DNA from: Acidobacteriota bacterium
GTDB taxonomy: Bacteria > Acidobacteriota > Blastocatellia > Pyrinomonadales > Pyrinomonadaceae
Direction of reading: 5' to 3'
Assembly: GCA_003222975.1 (NCBI GenBank)
Contig: QHXN01000021.1
Span: 1 to 64,000, forward strand
DNA: 64,000 nucleotides
The notes under the pieces were generated by a model that saw only the letters and a list, made by a program, of their open reading frames with translations, was not told the DNA's origin and searched no databases. This document shows, in pieces, positions 1-7,439 of the stretch. Within the stretch, counting starts at the first letter, position 1, and each line of letters opens with the position of its first letter. Both the position numbers and the translations under genes were made by a program.

Positions 1-554
1 GCCTTGAGCAGAGGGATCGCGCGCTCAACCGCCGCCGCGCTGCCCGCGATGACGACCTGCCCCGGCGAGTTGATGTTCGCGGGGCTGCAAACCTCTTCGC
101 CCTGCCGCGCCTCCGCGCACGCGGCCTCGACCGACTCGATGTCCGCACCGAGTATGGCCGCCATCGCGCCCGCGCCCGCGGGCACGGCCTCCTGCATGTA
201 GCGCCCGCGCTTGTGCACCGTCTGCACTGCATCGCCGAGCGTGAGCGCGCCCGCCGCGACGAGCGCGGAGTATTCGCCGAGGCTGTGCCCGGCGACGAAG
301 TCCGGGCGCGGCAGCCCTTCCGCTTCGGCGGCACGCAACGCGGCGACCGAGGCGGCGAGAATCGCCGGCTGCGTGTTCTCGGTCAACTGCAACTCTTCCG
401 CCGGGCCGTCGAAGCAGAGCCTTGAAAGAGCGAAGCCGAGCGCGTCGTCCGCCTCCTCGAAGACCTCGCGCGCCGCCGGGTACTTCTCCGCCAGATCGCG
501 CCCCATGCCCGGAGCCTGCGAACCCTGACCTGGGAAGATGAAAGCCAAGCTCAT
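1..554 (-). CDS. fabD: Malonyl-CoA:ACP transacylase FabD, C-terminus cut by window edge
   Basis: FabD moves malonyl from CoA to acyl carrier protein and supplies the extender unit for cytoplasmic fatty-acid synthesis. The start is the ATG read at 554-552, giving MSLAFIFPGQGSQAPGMG, the typical FabD N-terminus with the GQGSQ motif. The nucleophile motif GHSLGE follows, with Ser at residue 91. About 184 codons are present and the rest (usual length near 310) lies beyond position 1. It is the last visible gene of the - strand group fabH-fabD, separated from fabH by a heptad hairpin that ends 4 nt before this start codon; I see no Shine-Dalgarno there. Identification is firm; only the 3' end is unknown. 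Confidence 0.93.
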   Translation of the reverse strand, partial: MSLAFIFPGQGSQAPGMGRDLAEKYPAAREVFEEADDALGFALSRLCFDGPAEELQLTENTQPAILAASVAALRAAEAEGLPRPDFVAGHSLGEYSALVAAGALTLGDAVQTVHKRGRYMQEAVPAGAGAMAAILGADIESVEAACAEARQGEEVCSPANINSPGQVVIAGSAAAVERAIPLLK

Positions 555-558
555 AAAT

Positions 559-659
559 AGCTGTTAGCTATTAGCTGTTGGCTTTTAGCTTTTGGTCTTA
601 ACAGTCAGCTTCCTTGCCTTTGTTTCAAGCTAACAGCTAATAGCTAACAGCCAACAGCT
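559..659. repeat. Heptad hairpin element, TAGCTNT family (copy 1)
   Basis: The fabH-fabD gap holds a left arm (559-594) made of 7-nt units TAGCTGT/TAGCTAT/TAGCTGT/TGGCTTT/TAGCTTT and a right arm (627-659) made of the complementary units TAACAGC/TAATAGC/TAACAGC/CAACAGC. The loop is about 32 nt. The arms can fold into a long imperfect stem in RNA. A second copy of the same family lies at 23614-23740. On the - strand the left arm ends 4 nt before the fabD start codon. I see no target-site duplication and no coding potential. Confidence 0.88.
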
Positions 660-662
660 CCC

Positions 663-1649
663 TTACCACTTCAGAAGCACGCCGCCCCACGTGACGCCGC
701 CGCCGAAGGAGGCGAGCAGAACCAGGTCGCCTTCCTGAACCTTGCCCTTCTCGATGCACTCGTCGAGTGCGATGGGGATCGAGGCCGAGGAGGTGTTGCC
801 GTGGTAGGCGATGTTCGAATAGACGATTGAGTCGTCAACGTTCAGACGGGAGGCCACGGCCTCCGTGATGCGCTGGTTCGCCTGGTGCGGGATGAAGAGC
901 TTCACGTCGTCGGGCTTGTAGCCGGCCTCGTTTAAGACTTCGAGCGAAACGTCGGCCATCGAGCGCACGGCCACCTTGAACAGCTCGTTGCCCTTCATCT
1001 TGAAGTAGTGCAGGCCGCCCGAAAGGGTCTCTGCGGTCGGAGGGATGCGCGTGCCGCCGCCGGGCGAGTAGAGCTGCTCGGCGAAGCGCCCGTCGGAGTA
1101 GATGCGTGTGGCGAGGATGCCGCGGTCTTCGTCCGTCGGGCCGAGGACGGCTGCGCCCGCGCCGTCGCCGAAGAGCACGCAGGTCGAGCGATCCGTGAAG
1201 TCAACGTAGCGCGAAAGAATCTCCGCGCCGATGACTAAGGCGTAGCGCGTCAGGCCGGAGCGGATCATCTGGTTCGCCAGCGTCAGGCCGTAGAGGAAGC
1301 CGGAGCAGGCGGCGGCGATGTCGAAGGCGGCGGCCTTGTTGCAACCCAACTCGGCCTGAATCAGGCAGGCGGTTGAGGGCAGAATCTGGTCGGGCGTGAC
1401 GGTGGCGCAGATGACGAGGCCGATGTCTATGGGGTCAATGCGGGCGCGCTCGATGGCCTGGCGCGCGGCGGCGACGGCGAACAGAGAGGTGTACTCGCCC
1501 TCGGCGGCGCGGTGCCTCTCCTTGATGCCGGTGCGCGACGTGATCCACTCGTCCGAGGTCTCGACCAACTTTTCGAGGTCGGCGTTCGTCATGATGCCTT
1601 CAGGGTACGCGCGCCCCGTGCTGAGTATTTCCGCTCTGACTTCTCCCAT
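663..1649 (-). CDS. fabH: Beta-ketoacyl-ACP synthase III FabH
   Basis: FabH condenses acetyl-CoA (or a branched acyl-CoA) with malonyl-ACP and starts type II fatty-acid synthesis. The full Cys-His-Asn triad is visible: Cys115 in AAACSGFLYG, His255 in HQANQRI and Asn285 in GNTSSAS. The length of 328 aa is standard, and the protein ends in the family-typical GGGVTWGGVLLKW. The start codon follows a GGGGAG ribosome site (AGTAGGGGAGACCG before ATG). It lies between plsX upstream and fabD downstream, the conserved plsX-fabH-fabD order, so co-transcription is likely. Confidence 0.97.
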   Translation of the reverse strand: MGEVRAEILSTGRAYPEGIMTNADLEKLVETSDEWITSRTGIKERHRAAEGEYTSLFAVAAARQAIERARIDPIDIGLVICATVTPDQILPSTACLIQAELGCNKAAAFDIAAACSGFLYGLTLANQMIRSGLTRYALVIGAEILSRYVDFTDRSTCVLFGDGAGAAVLGPTDEDRGILATRIYSDGRFAEQLYSPGGGTRIPPTAETLSGGLHYFKMKGNELFKVAVRSMADVSLEVLNEAGYKPDDVKLFIPHQANQRITEAVASRLNVDDSIVYSNIAYHGNTSSASIPIALDECIEKGKVQEGDLVLLASFGGGVTWGGVLLKW

Positions 1650-1716
1650 CGGTCTCCCCTACTTTCTTTCACGCGCCGGACACGTCCCGCAAACGACGCC
1701 CTCCCTCACGGTCGCG

Positions 1717-2796
1717 CTACCGAGCCGGACTCACTTCGGCGACGGCGCGCAGCGACGCCAGCTCGCGCGCGTTCGTGTCGGCGATGCCGCGCTCGATGCG
1801 CGCGAGCGCCCCGTGCTCGGAGAACTCTTTGACGTTGCGGACGGCGTTGCGTATGGCGCGCGCGTTCGAGCTGCCGTGGCAGACGACCACGATGCTGCGC
1901 ACGCCCAAAAGCGGCGCGCCGCCGAACTCGGCGTAGTCGAGCCGCTTCTTCAAGTTCTGGAACGCGGGGCGCGCCAGCACCGCGCCCGTCTTCGTGATGA
2001 CCGACGCCGAAAGCTCGCGCTTGATCATCGTGACGACGGCCTCCTGCAACCCTTCCGAGAGCTTCAGGATGACGTTACCCGTAAAGCCGTCGGTGACGAT
2101 CACGTCAACCTCGCCCGTGAACACGTCGCGCCCCTCGACGTTGCCGACGAAGTTCAGGCTCTGGAGTTCGCGCAGCAGCGGGAAGGCTTCCTTCGTCAGG
2201 TCGTTGCCCTTCCCCTCCTCCTCGCCGATGCTCATCATTCCGACCGTGGGCCGCGGTGTCCCCAGAACCGAGCGCGAGTACGCGTCGCCCATGATAGCAA
2301 ACTGCGCCATGTGGTGCGGCTTGCACTCGCTGTTCGCGCCAACGTCCAAGAGAATCGTCGGGCGGCCCGACTTCGTCGGCATCAAGGCCGCGAGCGCCGG
2401 GCGGTCAACGCCGGGCAGCATCCCGATGACCATCATCGCCGTCGCCATCGCCGCGCCCGTATTGCCCGCGGAGATGAAGCCGTCGGCTTGGCCCTCGGCG
2501 ACGAGGCGCGCGCCGACCCTCATCGAGCTGCGGCGCTTGCGGCGGACGGCGCTGGCGACCGCCTCGTCCATGCGGATGACCTCGGCGGCCTCGACCAACT
2601 CGACGCCCTTGTCGCCGTCCTTGCGCCAACGGCAGCGGCGCAGCTCCGGCTCGACGACTTCCCGCTGGCCGACGAGGATGACGCGGACGCCGAAGTCGCG
2701 CGTCGCGGCCAACGCCCCGTCAATCTCCGGGTGCGGCGCACGGTCGCTGCCCATCGCGTCCACGACGACTTTGCCGGTCAGCTTAGCGTGTCCCAT
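1717..2796 (-). CDS. plsX: Phosphate acyltransferase PlsX
   Basis: PlsX converts acyl-ACP to acyl-phosphate for PlsY, the first committed step of phosphatidic acid synthesis on the inner membrane face. The N-terminus reads VVVDAMGSDRAP, a form of the PlsX signature VAVDAMGGDxAP. Other family motifs are GANSECKPHHMAQFA and VTDGFTGNVILK. I chose the ATG at 2796 (MGHAKLTGK); a GTG at 2823 would add nine Arg-rich residues that do not look native. That gives about 359 aa against a usual 330-350. It lies between rpmF and fabH, as in many bacteria. Confidence 0.95.
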   Translation of the reverse strand: MGHAKLTGKVVVDAMGSDRAPHPEIDGALAATRDFGVRVILVGQREVVEPELRRCRWRKDGDKGVELVEAAEVIRMDEAVASAVRRKRRSSMRVGARLVAEGQADGFISAGNTGAAMATAMMVIGMLPGVDRPALAALMPTKSGRPTILLDVGANSECKPHHMAQFAIMGDAYSRSVLGTPRPTVGMMSIGEEEGKGNDLTKEAFPLLRELQSLNFVGNVEGRDVFTGEVDVIVTDGFTGNVILKLSEGLQEAVVTMIKRELSASVITKTGAVLARPAFQNLKKRLDYAEFGGAPLLGVRSIVVVCHGSSNARAIRNAVRNVKEFSEHGALARIERGIADTNARELASLRAVAEVSPAR

Positions 2797-2886
2797 CGAA
2801 GACTCGCGGCGACGCCGCACCACGCGGTCGGGTCGCCGAAGATCGAACCGGGGCGCACGAGAGCACCCGCGCCGCGAGGGCGCGAC

Positions 2887-3072
2887 TCAAGCTTCCTGCT
2901 CGACCTTCACGACCTCGCGCCCCTTGTAGTGCCCGCACTTCGGGCAGACGCGGTGCGGCATACGCGGCTCCTGGCAGTTCTCGCAGAGCGAGGTCTGCGG
3001 CGCGCGCAGGGCGTCGTGCGCACGGCGCTGGCGCGTGCGCGACTTCGAGTGACGACGTTTCGGATTAGGCAT
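2887..3072 (-). CDS. rpmF: 50S ribosomal protein L32
   Basis: This is a small basic large-subunit protein of 61 aa beginning MPNPKRRHSKSRTRQRRAHD, the typical L32 start. It has an intact zinc ribbon: CENC at about residues 30-33 and CPKC at about 44-47. The start is preceded by a strong Shine-Dalgarno (AAGGAG) only a few nt upstream, so here translation does not depend on the adjacent hairpin element. It sits in the widespread yceD-rpmF-plsX-fabH order. Cys4 L32 is the zinc-requiring form; a zinc-free paralogue was not seen in this window. Confidence 0.97.
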   Translation of the reverse strand: MPNPKRRHSKSRTRQRRAHDALRAPQTSLCENCQEPRMPHRVCPKCGHYKGREVVKVEQEA

Positions 3073-3090
3073 GATTACTCCTTATGAATA

Positions 3091-3196
3091 GTAAATCGTG
3101 AACCGTAAACCGTGAACCGTAAACCGTGAACCGTGACAAGTAAAAAACAGATTTCCTCTTGTCACGGTTTACGATTCACGGTTTACGGTTCACGGC
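3091..3196. repeat. Heptad hairpin element, GTAAACC/GTGAACC family (copy 1)
   Basis: The left arm (3091-3140) alternates GTAAAYC and GTGAACC heptads at least six times and ends in GTGACAAG. The right arm (3158-3196) begins CTTGTCAC and alternates GGTTTAC and GRTTCAC. The loop is about 17 nt. The last codons and the stop of the yceD-like gene lie inside the right arm. Its reverse complement matches the element at 61090-61168 through the loop as well as the arms (GACAAGAGGAAATCTGTTTT against GACAAGAGAAATCTGTTTTT). Other family members are at 26313-26422 and 31745-31853. Confidence 0.9.
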
Positions 3197-3719
3197 TTTT
3201 ATCTTTCAAATCGGCGAGCGCAGACCAACGCGGGTCCGTCCCGCCCTGCTCGCAGGAGCACTGTCCCGCGTTCAAGTCCGCGCCGCAGTCCGGGCAGAGG
3301 CCCTTGCACTCCTCGCGGCAGAGTCGGCGCGAAGGGAGCGCGAGCAGTAGTTGCTCGCGGGCGAGTTCGTCCAGGTCAACCGCGTCGCCCTCGTAAGCCG
3401 CAAGCCCCATGTCTTCGGACAGCAGTTCGACGTTCTCCGTCTTCCTGGCCACTAACTCCCGCGGGATGAACGCCGCGTCGAACTCGACCTCAAGCGGCAG
3501 CCGCACGGCGGCGAGACAGCGGTCGCACAAGACCTCGACCTCGGCATTGATTCTCCCGCGCAGGCGAACCTCCTCGCCCTTGCGGCTCGCCCTGCCCTCG
3601 ACGGTCGCGGGCGAAGTCAGGCGCGCGTGCTCGTCTTCGTCGAGTGCGAACTCTTCGGGCCGGTACGTGTGCGCGAAAGGCTTGCCCGCTTCCGTCAGAC
3701 CCTCGACCTCGATCCGCAT
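3183..3719 (-). CDS. yceD: DUF177 / YceD-family protein (rRNA accumulation factor-like)
   Basis: This 178-aa protein has a DUF177 layout: an N-terminal beta-rich part, a middle CDRCLAAVRLPLEVEF motif and the C-terminal metal-binding-like CREECKGLCPDCGADLN. E. coli YceD (DUF177) is tied to 23S rRNA accumulation, and the gene almost always precedes rpmF, as here. The final residues SREP and the stop codon are read from the right arm of a GTAAACC/GTGAACC heptad hairpin, so the element probably replaced the native C-terminal codons. A near-consensus sigma-70-type promoter lies 58 nt upstream. Confidence 0.88.
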   Translation of the reverse strand: MRIEVEGLTEAGKPFAHTYRPEEFALDEDEHARLTSPATVEGRASRKGEEVRLRGRINAEVEVLCDRCLAAVRLPLEVEFDAAFIPRELVARKTENVELLSEDMGLAAYEGDAVDLDELAREQLLLALPSRRLCREECKGLCPDCGADLNAGQCSCEQGGTDPRWSALADLKDKSREP

Positions 3720-3776
3720 GACTTCAACCCCCGGACACGTATTGTGCTCGCCAGCGCGCTCGGCGCAAAAGTTGCA

Positions 3777-3804
3777 ATTATAGCGGTCGAAACGAAAGTG
3801 TCAA
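3777..3804 (-). promoter_or_regulatory. Sigma-70-type promoter for the yceD-rpmF-plsX-fabH-fabD genes
   Basis: On the - strand, TTGACA (complement of 3799-3804) is followed after 16 nt by TATAAT (complement of 3777-3782). Both hexamers are perfect consensus. The predicted transcript starts near 3770 and leaves about 50 nt of leader before the ATG at 3719. The -35 box overlaps the stop region of the upstream TPR gene. Confidence 0.8.
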
Positions 3805-5030
3805 CGCGGCGCGGCACCTCTCAGCGCGTCCTCCTGAAGCGCCGCGGCGAGCCGCTCGTCGCCGCCCGTGACAAGCCGACGCTTTCCGCGCCCCTTCGCG
3901 GCGAAAAGCGAGGGCGGCTCGCCGGCCCCGCGCGCCGGACTGCGCCGCGCCGCCGCGCCTCGCCGCGCGCCCGCGCCCGCGCCCGCCGCGCGCGCCGCGT
4001 CGAACGACGCGCGTGCGCGCGCGCGTTCGCCCAGGCGCTCATAGACTAGTCCGAGAAGGTAAAGGGCCGCGCCGTAGCCTGCGTCCAGCCCGACCGCCTT
4101 GCGAAGGTGGCGCAGCGCCGCGCGGTCGCGTCCGAGTTGGTATTGTGCGAGGCCGAGAAGGTAGTGTGCTTCCGGGCCGGGCCGGGCCGCGAGCGCGCGC
4201 TTGAACTCCGAGAGCGCCGTCTTCCAGTCGGACTCGGCGGCGGCGAGGCGACCGAGCGCGCAGTGGGCCGCGAACGAGTGGTCGCCGCGCCTGACCGCCT
4301 CGCTCAGCAGCGCGCGGGCGCGCTCCGGCTCGCCCTCGTCGCCGCACGCGAGTCCGAGCAGCAGCCGCACGCGCTCGTTCTCCGGGTCGGCGACGAACGC
4401 GCGGGAGAGGTGGTCGCGCGCCAGCGCCGTCTTGCCTTTGCCGAAGTAATGGACGCCGAGATAGACGTTGAGCGGCGCGAAGCCGGGGGCGAGCGCCGCC
4501 GCGCGTTCGAGGGTGCGCAAGCCTTCGACGGCCTTCCCCGTGTCCACGGCGGCGAAGCCCTCGCGCACGAGCCGCGCGAAAAGCTCGCGCTCCTCACCTT
4601 CGTAGAGCGAGATGATTTTCTCGCAGACCGCGTCGCGCACAGGCCCGGACTCGACGGCTTTTTCGTGCCGGTAGCGCTCGCGCCAAGCGGCCTCGACCAC
4701 TCGACGCCGGACGACGCCCGCCTCGTTCAGAACGTCAACGAGCGTGTCGAGCAGTGCGTGGTCGAGGTGGGCCGTGCGCGAGTGGCGCAGGAGGAGGTCG
4801 GCCATCTGCCCAAGCTTGTCCACGAGGCGCGAGAGGCTGTTCTCGATGACCGAGATGCGCTCCAGGATGTGCTCCTCCATCCCGCCCGACACGCCCCCGC
4901 CCTCGAAGCGCGATGCCGAAGGCTCGACGACGAGCATCAGGCGTGTGCCGCAACGCGCGCAAAGCTCCTGGCCGATCTCGTTGCCGGCCATGCAGCGCTG
5001 GCAGAAGATTTTTGACAGGCGGTTTGCCAT
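3801..5030 (-). CDS. Zinc-ribbon TPR-repeat protein
   Basis: The start at 5030 (MANRLSKIFCQRC) puts a zinc ribbon first: Cys10-x2-Cys13 and Cys24-x2-Cys27. A GTG-region extension to 5147 would add about 39 residues overlapping the 3' end of the next gene and looks spurious. After a coiled segment (ENSLSRLVDKLGQMADLL) there are several 34-residue TPR-like units, for example APLNVYLGVHYFGKGKTALA and AHYLLGLAQYQLGRDRAALR. The C-terminal 70 residues are low-complexity Ala/Arg/Gly. It probably scaffolds protein contacts in the cytoplasm; no enzymatic motif is visible. It lies downstream of hbd and upstream of yceD, and its function is unknown. Confidence 0.75.
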   Translation of the reverse strand: MANRLSKIFCQRCMAGNEIGQELCARCGTRLMLVVEPSASRFEGGGVSGGMEEHILERISVIENSLSRLVDKLGQMADLLLRHSRTAHLDHALLDTLVDVLNEAGVVRRRVVEAAWRERYRHEKAVESGPVRDAVCEKIISLYEGEERELFARLVREGFAAVDTGKAVEGLRTLERAAALAPGFAPLNVYLGVHYFGKGKTALARDHLSRAFVADPENERVRLLLGLACGDEGEPERARALLSEAVRRGDHSFAAHCALGRLAAAESDWKTALSEFKRALAARPGPEAHYLLGLAQYQLGRDRAALRHLRKAVGLDAGYGAALYLLGLVYERLGERARARASFDAARAAGAGAGARRGAAARRSPARGAGEPPSLFAAKGRGKRRLVTGGDERLAAALQEDALRGAAPR

Positions 5031-5094
5031 TCTCACATCCGCGGAAAGCCGCCGCGACCGAAACGATTCTGGCCGCACGGGTCGAGGGCCGGAC

Positions 5095-5940
5095 TCAATA
5101 CTCGTAGAAGCCGCGCCCGCTCTTGCGTCCGAGCCAGCCCGCGTCAACGTACTTCCTGAGCAGCGGGCACGGGCGGTACTTCGGGTCGCCCAGCTCCGCG
5201 TGCAGCACGTTCAGTATGGCGAGGCACACGTCGAGGCCGATGAAGTCGGCGAGCGTGAGCGGCCCCATCGGGTGGTTCATGCCGAGCCTCATGATGCCGT
5301 CAATTGACTCGCGCGTGGCGACGCCCTCGTGGAGCGCGAAGACGGCCTCGTTAATCATCGGCATCAGCACGCGGTTCGAGACGAAGCCGGGCGAGTCGTT
5401 GCATTCGAGCGCGGTCTTGCCGAGCCGCTCGGCCAGCTCGCGCGTGCGCGCCCACGTCTCGTCCGAGGTGGCGATGCCGCGGATGACCTCGACGAGCTTC
5501 ATCACCGGCACAGGGTTCATGAAGTGCATGCCGATGACCTTGTCGGGCCGACGGGTCGCCGCGCCGAGTTTCGTGATCGAGATCGAAGAAGTGTTCGAGG
5601 CGAGGACGGCGTCCTTCCTCACCGCCTCGTCGAGCGCGCGGAAGAGTTCCCGCTTGGCTTCCAGGTTTTCCGTGATGGCCTCGACGACGCAGCTCGCTTC
5701 GGCGAGTTCGCCCAACTCGGTAGTCGTCCTGACGCGACCGATGACGGCGCGCTTCTCTTCGTCCTTTAGCCGTTCCTTGTCCACGTCGCGCTGGAGGCTT
5801 CGGTCAATCGCCTCCACTCCGCGCCGTAGAAACTCGTCGCTGATGTCGCGCATGACGACCTCGTAGCCGGCGCGCGCGGCGACCTGCGCGATGCCGTTGC
5901 CCATCGTCCCCGCGCCGACCACTCCGATGATCTCGGCCAA
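5095..5940 (-). CDS. hbd: 3-hydroxybutyryl-CoA dehydrogenase
   Basis: This enzyme oxidises or reduces 3-hydroxyacyl-CoA/acetoacetyl-CoA with NAD(H). The N-terminus IGVVGAGTMGNGIAQVAA is the Rossmann dinucleotide-binding loop (GxGxxG). Family motifs follow: SNTSSISITKL, MHFMNPVPVMKLVEVI (catalytic His) and DSPGFVSNRVLMPMINEA. The length of 281 aa is standard for the single-function bacterial enzyme. It starts 33 nt after the thiolase stop, so the two are probably one transcript serving acetoacetyl-CoA metabolism (polyhydroxybutyrate, butyrate or fatty-acid oxidation; the window does not decide which). Confidence 0.95.
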   Translation of the reverse strand: MAEIIGVVGAGTMGNGIAQVAARAGYEVVMRDISDEFLRRGVEAIDRSLQRDVDKERLKDEEKRAVIGRVRTTTELGELAEASCVVEAITENLEAKRELFRALDEAVRKDAVLASNTSSISITKLGAATRRPDKVIGMHFMNPVPVMKLVEVIRGIATSDETWARTRELAERLGKTALECNDSPGFVSNRVLMPMINEAVFALHEGVATRESIDGIMRLGMNHPMGPLTLADFIGLDVCLAILNVLHAELGDPKYRPCPLLRKYVDAGWLGRKSGRGFYEY

Positions 5941-5973
5941 CGTTTGTCTCCGAAGAAAATTTGAGCCGCGCCT

Positions 5974-7161
5974 TCAGCGCTCGACGGCCAACGCCACGGC
6001 GTTGCCGCCGCCGAGGCACAGCGCCGCCAAGCCCCTCCGCGCGCCGCGCCGCTTCATCTCGTAGAGCATCGTCGTCAAAAGGCGCGAGCCTGACTGCCCG
6101 ATGGCGTGTCCGAGCGCGACCGCGCCGCCGTTGACGTTCACGCGTTCGGGGTCGAGTCCCAGCTCGCGTATGATCGCGACGGCCTGCACGGCGAACGCTT
6201 CGTTTAGTTCGATCAGATCAACTTCGCTCAGCGACCACCCGGCCTTACGCAGAACCTTTCGGATGGCCTCGACCGGGGCCATCATCACAAGCTCCGGCTG
6301 GATGCCGGAGGTCGCCTGTGCGGCGATGCGCGCCAGCGGCTCGACGCCGAGCGCGCGCGCCCTCTCAAGCGAGGTGACGACGACCGCCGACGCGCCGTCG
6401 TTGACGCCCGGCGCGTTGCCCGCCGTGACAGTTCCGCCCTCCCTGAATGCGGGCCGCAGCTTCGCCAGCGCCTCGATTGAAGTGTCCTCGCGCACCGACT
6501 CGTCCGTGTCGAAGACGAGGGCCGCGCCCTTCTTCTGCGGAATCTCGACCGCCAGGATTTCTTCACGGAACTTCCCCGCCCTCGTCGCGGCGGCGGCCTT
6601 GCGGTGCGAGTTTAGCGCGTACTCGTCCTGCTCCTCGCGCGTGACGTGGTAGCGCTCGGCGACGACCTCGCCGGTGTTGCCCATGTGGTAGTTCTCGAAC
6701 GCGCACCAGAGGCCGTCGTGAATCATCGAGTCCACGAGCGCGCCGTTGCCCATCCGGTAGCCCTCGCGCGCCTTCGTCAGAAGGTAGGGCGCGTTCGACA
6801 TGGACTCCATGCCGCCCGCGACGACCACCTCCGAGTCGCCGAGCTGCACGCCCTGCGCAGCCAACATCACAGACTTCAGCCCCGATCCGCAGACCTTGTT
6901 GACCGTGACCGCCGAGACGCCGAACGGGATGCCCCCGCGCAGCGCCGCCTGCCGCGCCGGGTTCTGGCCGAGTCCCGCCTGTATGACGCAGCCCATGATG
7001 ACCTCGTCAACCTCTTCGGGTTTAACGCCCGCGCGCCTCACGGCCTCGCCGACTACGAGCGCGCCGAGCTGCGTGGCCGTGAACCCCTTGAGCGCGCCCT
7101 GAAATTTCCCCGTCGGCGTGCGGCATGCGCCGATGATGACGGCCTCTCTTCTCTCCGGCAT
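5974..7161 (-). CDS. Acetyl-CoA C-acetyltransferase (thiolase)
   Basis: Thiolase reversibly condenses two acetyl-CoA to acetoacetyl-CoA. All catalytic residues are present: Cys91 in [12 protein letters not shown], His352 in [10 protein letters not shown] and Cys382 in [10 protein letters not shown]. The length of 395 aa is typical. A ribosome site (GAGGTG) precedes the ATG. A perfect sigma-70-type promoter reads into it from 7312, and a heptad hairpin occupies most of the ~117-nt leader. The downstream partner is hbd. It could equally be named atoB, thlA or phaA; the sequence alone does not separate these. Confidence 0.95.
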   Translation of the reverse strand: MPERREAVIIGACRTPTGKFQGALKGFTATQLGALVVGEAVRRAGVKPEEVDEVIMGCVIQAGLGQNPARQAALRGGIPFGVSAVTVNKVCGSGLKSVMLAAQGVQLGDSEVVVAGGMESMSNAPYLLTKAREGYRMGNGALVDSMIHDGLWCAFENYHMGNTGEVVAERYHVTREEQDEYALNSHRKAAAATRAGKFREEILAVEIPQKKGAALVFDTDESVREDTSIEALAKLRPAFREGGTVTAGNAPGVNDGASAVVVTSLERARALGVEPLARIAAQATSGIQPELVMMAPVEAIRKVLRKAGWSLSEVDLIELNEAFAVQAVAIIRELGLDPERVNVNGGAVALGHAIGQSGSRLLTTMLYEMKRRGARRGLAALCLGGGNAVALAVER

Positions 7162-7179
7162 GACTGCACCTCAATAGTT

Positions 7180-7281
7180 CGGTGAACAGTAAATGGTGAA
7201 TGGAGGCGATTAGCCTTCAAACATGAGACAGACAAAGTACAGCAGGCATCTGTTTACTATTCACCATTTACCATTTACCAA
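7180..7281. repeat. Heptad hairpin element, GGTGAAT/ATTTACC family
   Basis: The left arm (7180-7204) reads GGTGAAC/AGTAAAT/GGTGAAT/GG. The right arm (about 7250-7281) reads TTTACT/ATTCACC/ATTTACC/ATTTACC. The loop is about 45 nt. The element sits in the divergent space between the thiolase and the sugar-nucleotide gene. It lies downstream of the thiolase promoter at 7285-7312, so it would be transcribed as part of that 5' leader. Confidence 0.85.
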
Positions 7282-7284
7282 ACG

Positions 7285-7312
7285 ATTATACGTTGGCCCT
7301 AGGGGGTGTCAA
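7285..7312 (-). promoter_or_regulatory. Sigma-70-type promoter for thiolase-hbd
   Basis: On the - strand, TTGACA (complement of 7307-7312) and TATAAT (complement of 7285-7290) are separated by 16 nt; both are consensus. The predicted start near 7279 puts the whole heptad hairpin in the untranslated leader of the thiolase mRNA. Confidence 0.78.
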
Positions 7313-7340
7313 GCAGGCGATTCCCTCCGGTGGGGCGTCG

Positions 7341-7370
7341 TTGAAATGCGTCGCAAGGCGGTGTTAGACT
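7341..7370 (+). promoter_or_regulatory. Possible promoter for the sugar-nucleotide operon
   Basis: TTGAAA (7341-7346) and TAGACT (7365-7370) are 18 nt apart, with start expected about 62 nt before the ATG at 7440. The -10 box matches consensus at four of six positions, so this is only a plausible site. Confidence 0.42.
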
Positions 7371-7439
7371 CGACCCCGCTTTCGATTTCGACACGCGGGA
7401 GATGCTTCAACACCGACTCCGTTCCTTCCCACAAAACCT

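Noticed and set aside
1396-3087. 563-codon + strand open frame across fabH, plsX and rpmF
   Set aside because: It is antisense to three well-identified genes and has the Arg/His/Ala-rich composition of a G+C-rich shadow frame.
3091-3196. CRISPR array suggested by regularly repeated units
   Set aside because: Units are 7 nt with no spacers, arms are inverted relative to each other, and no cas genes are present.
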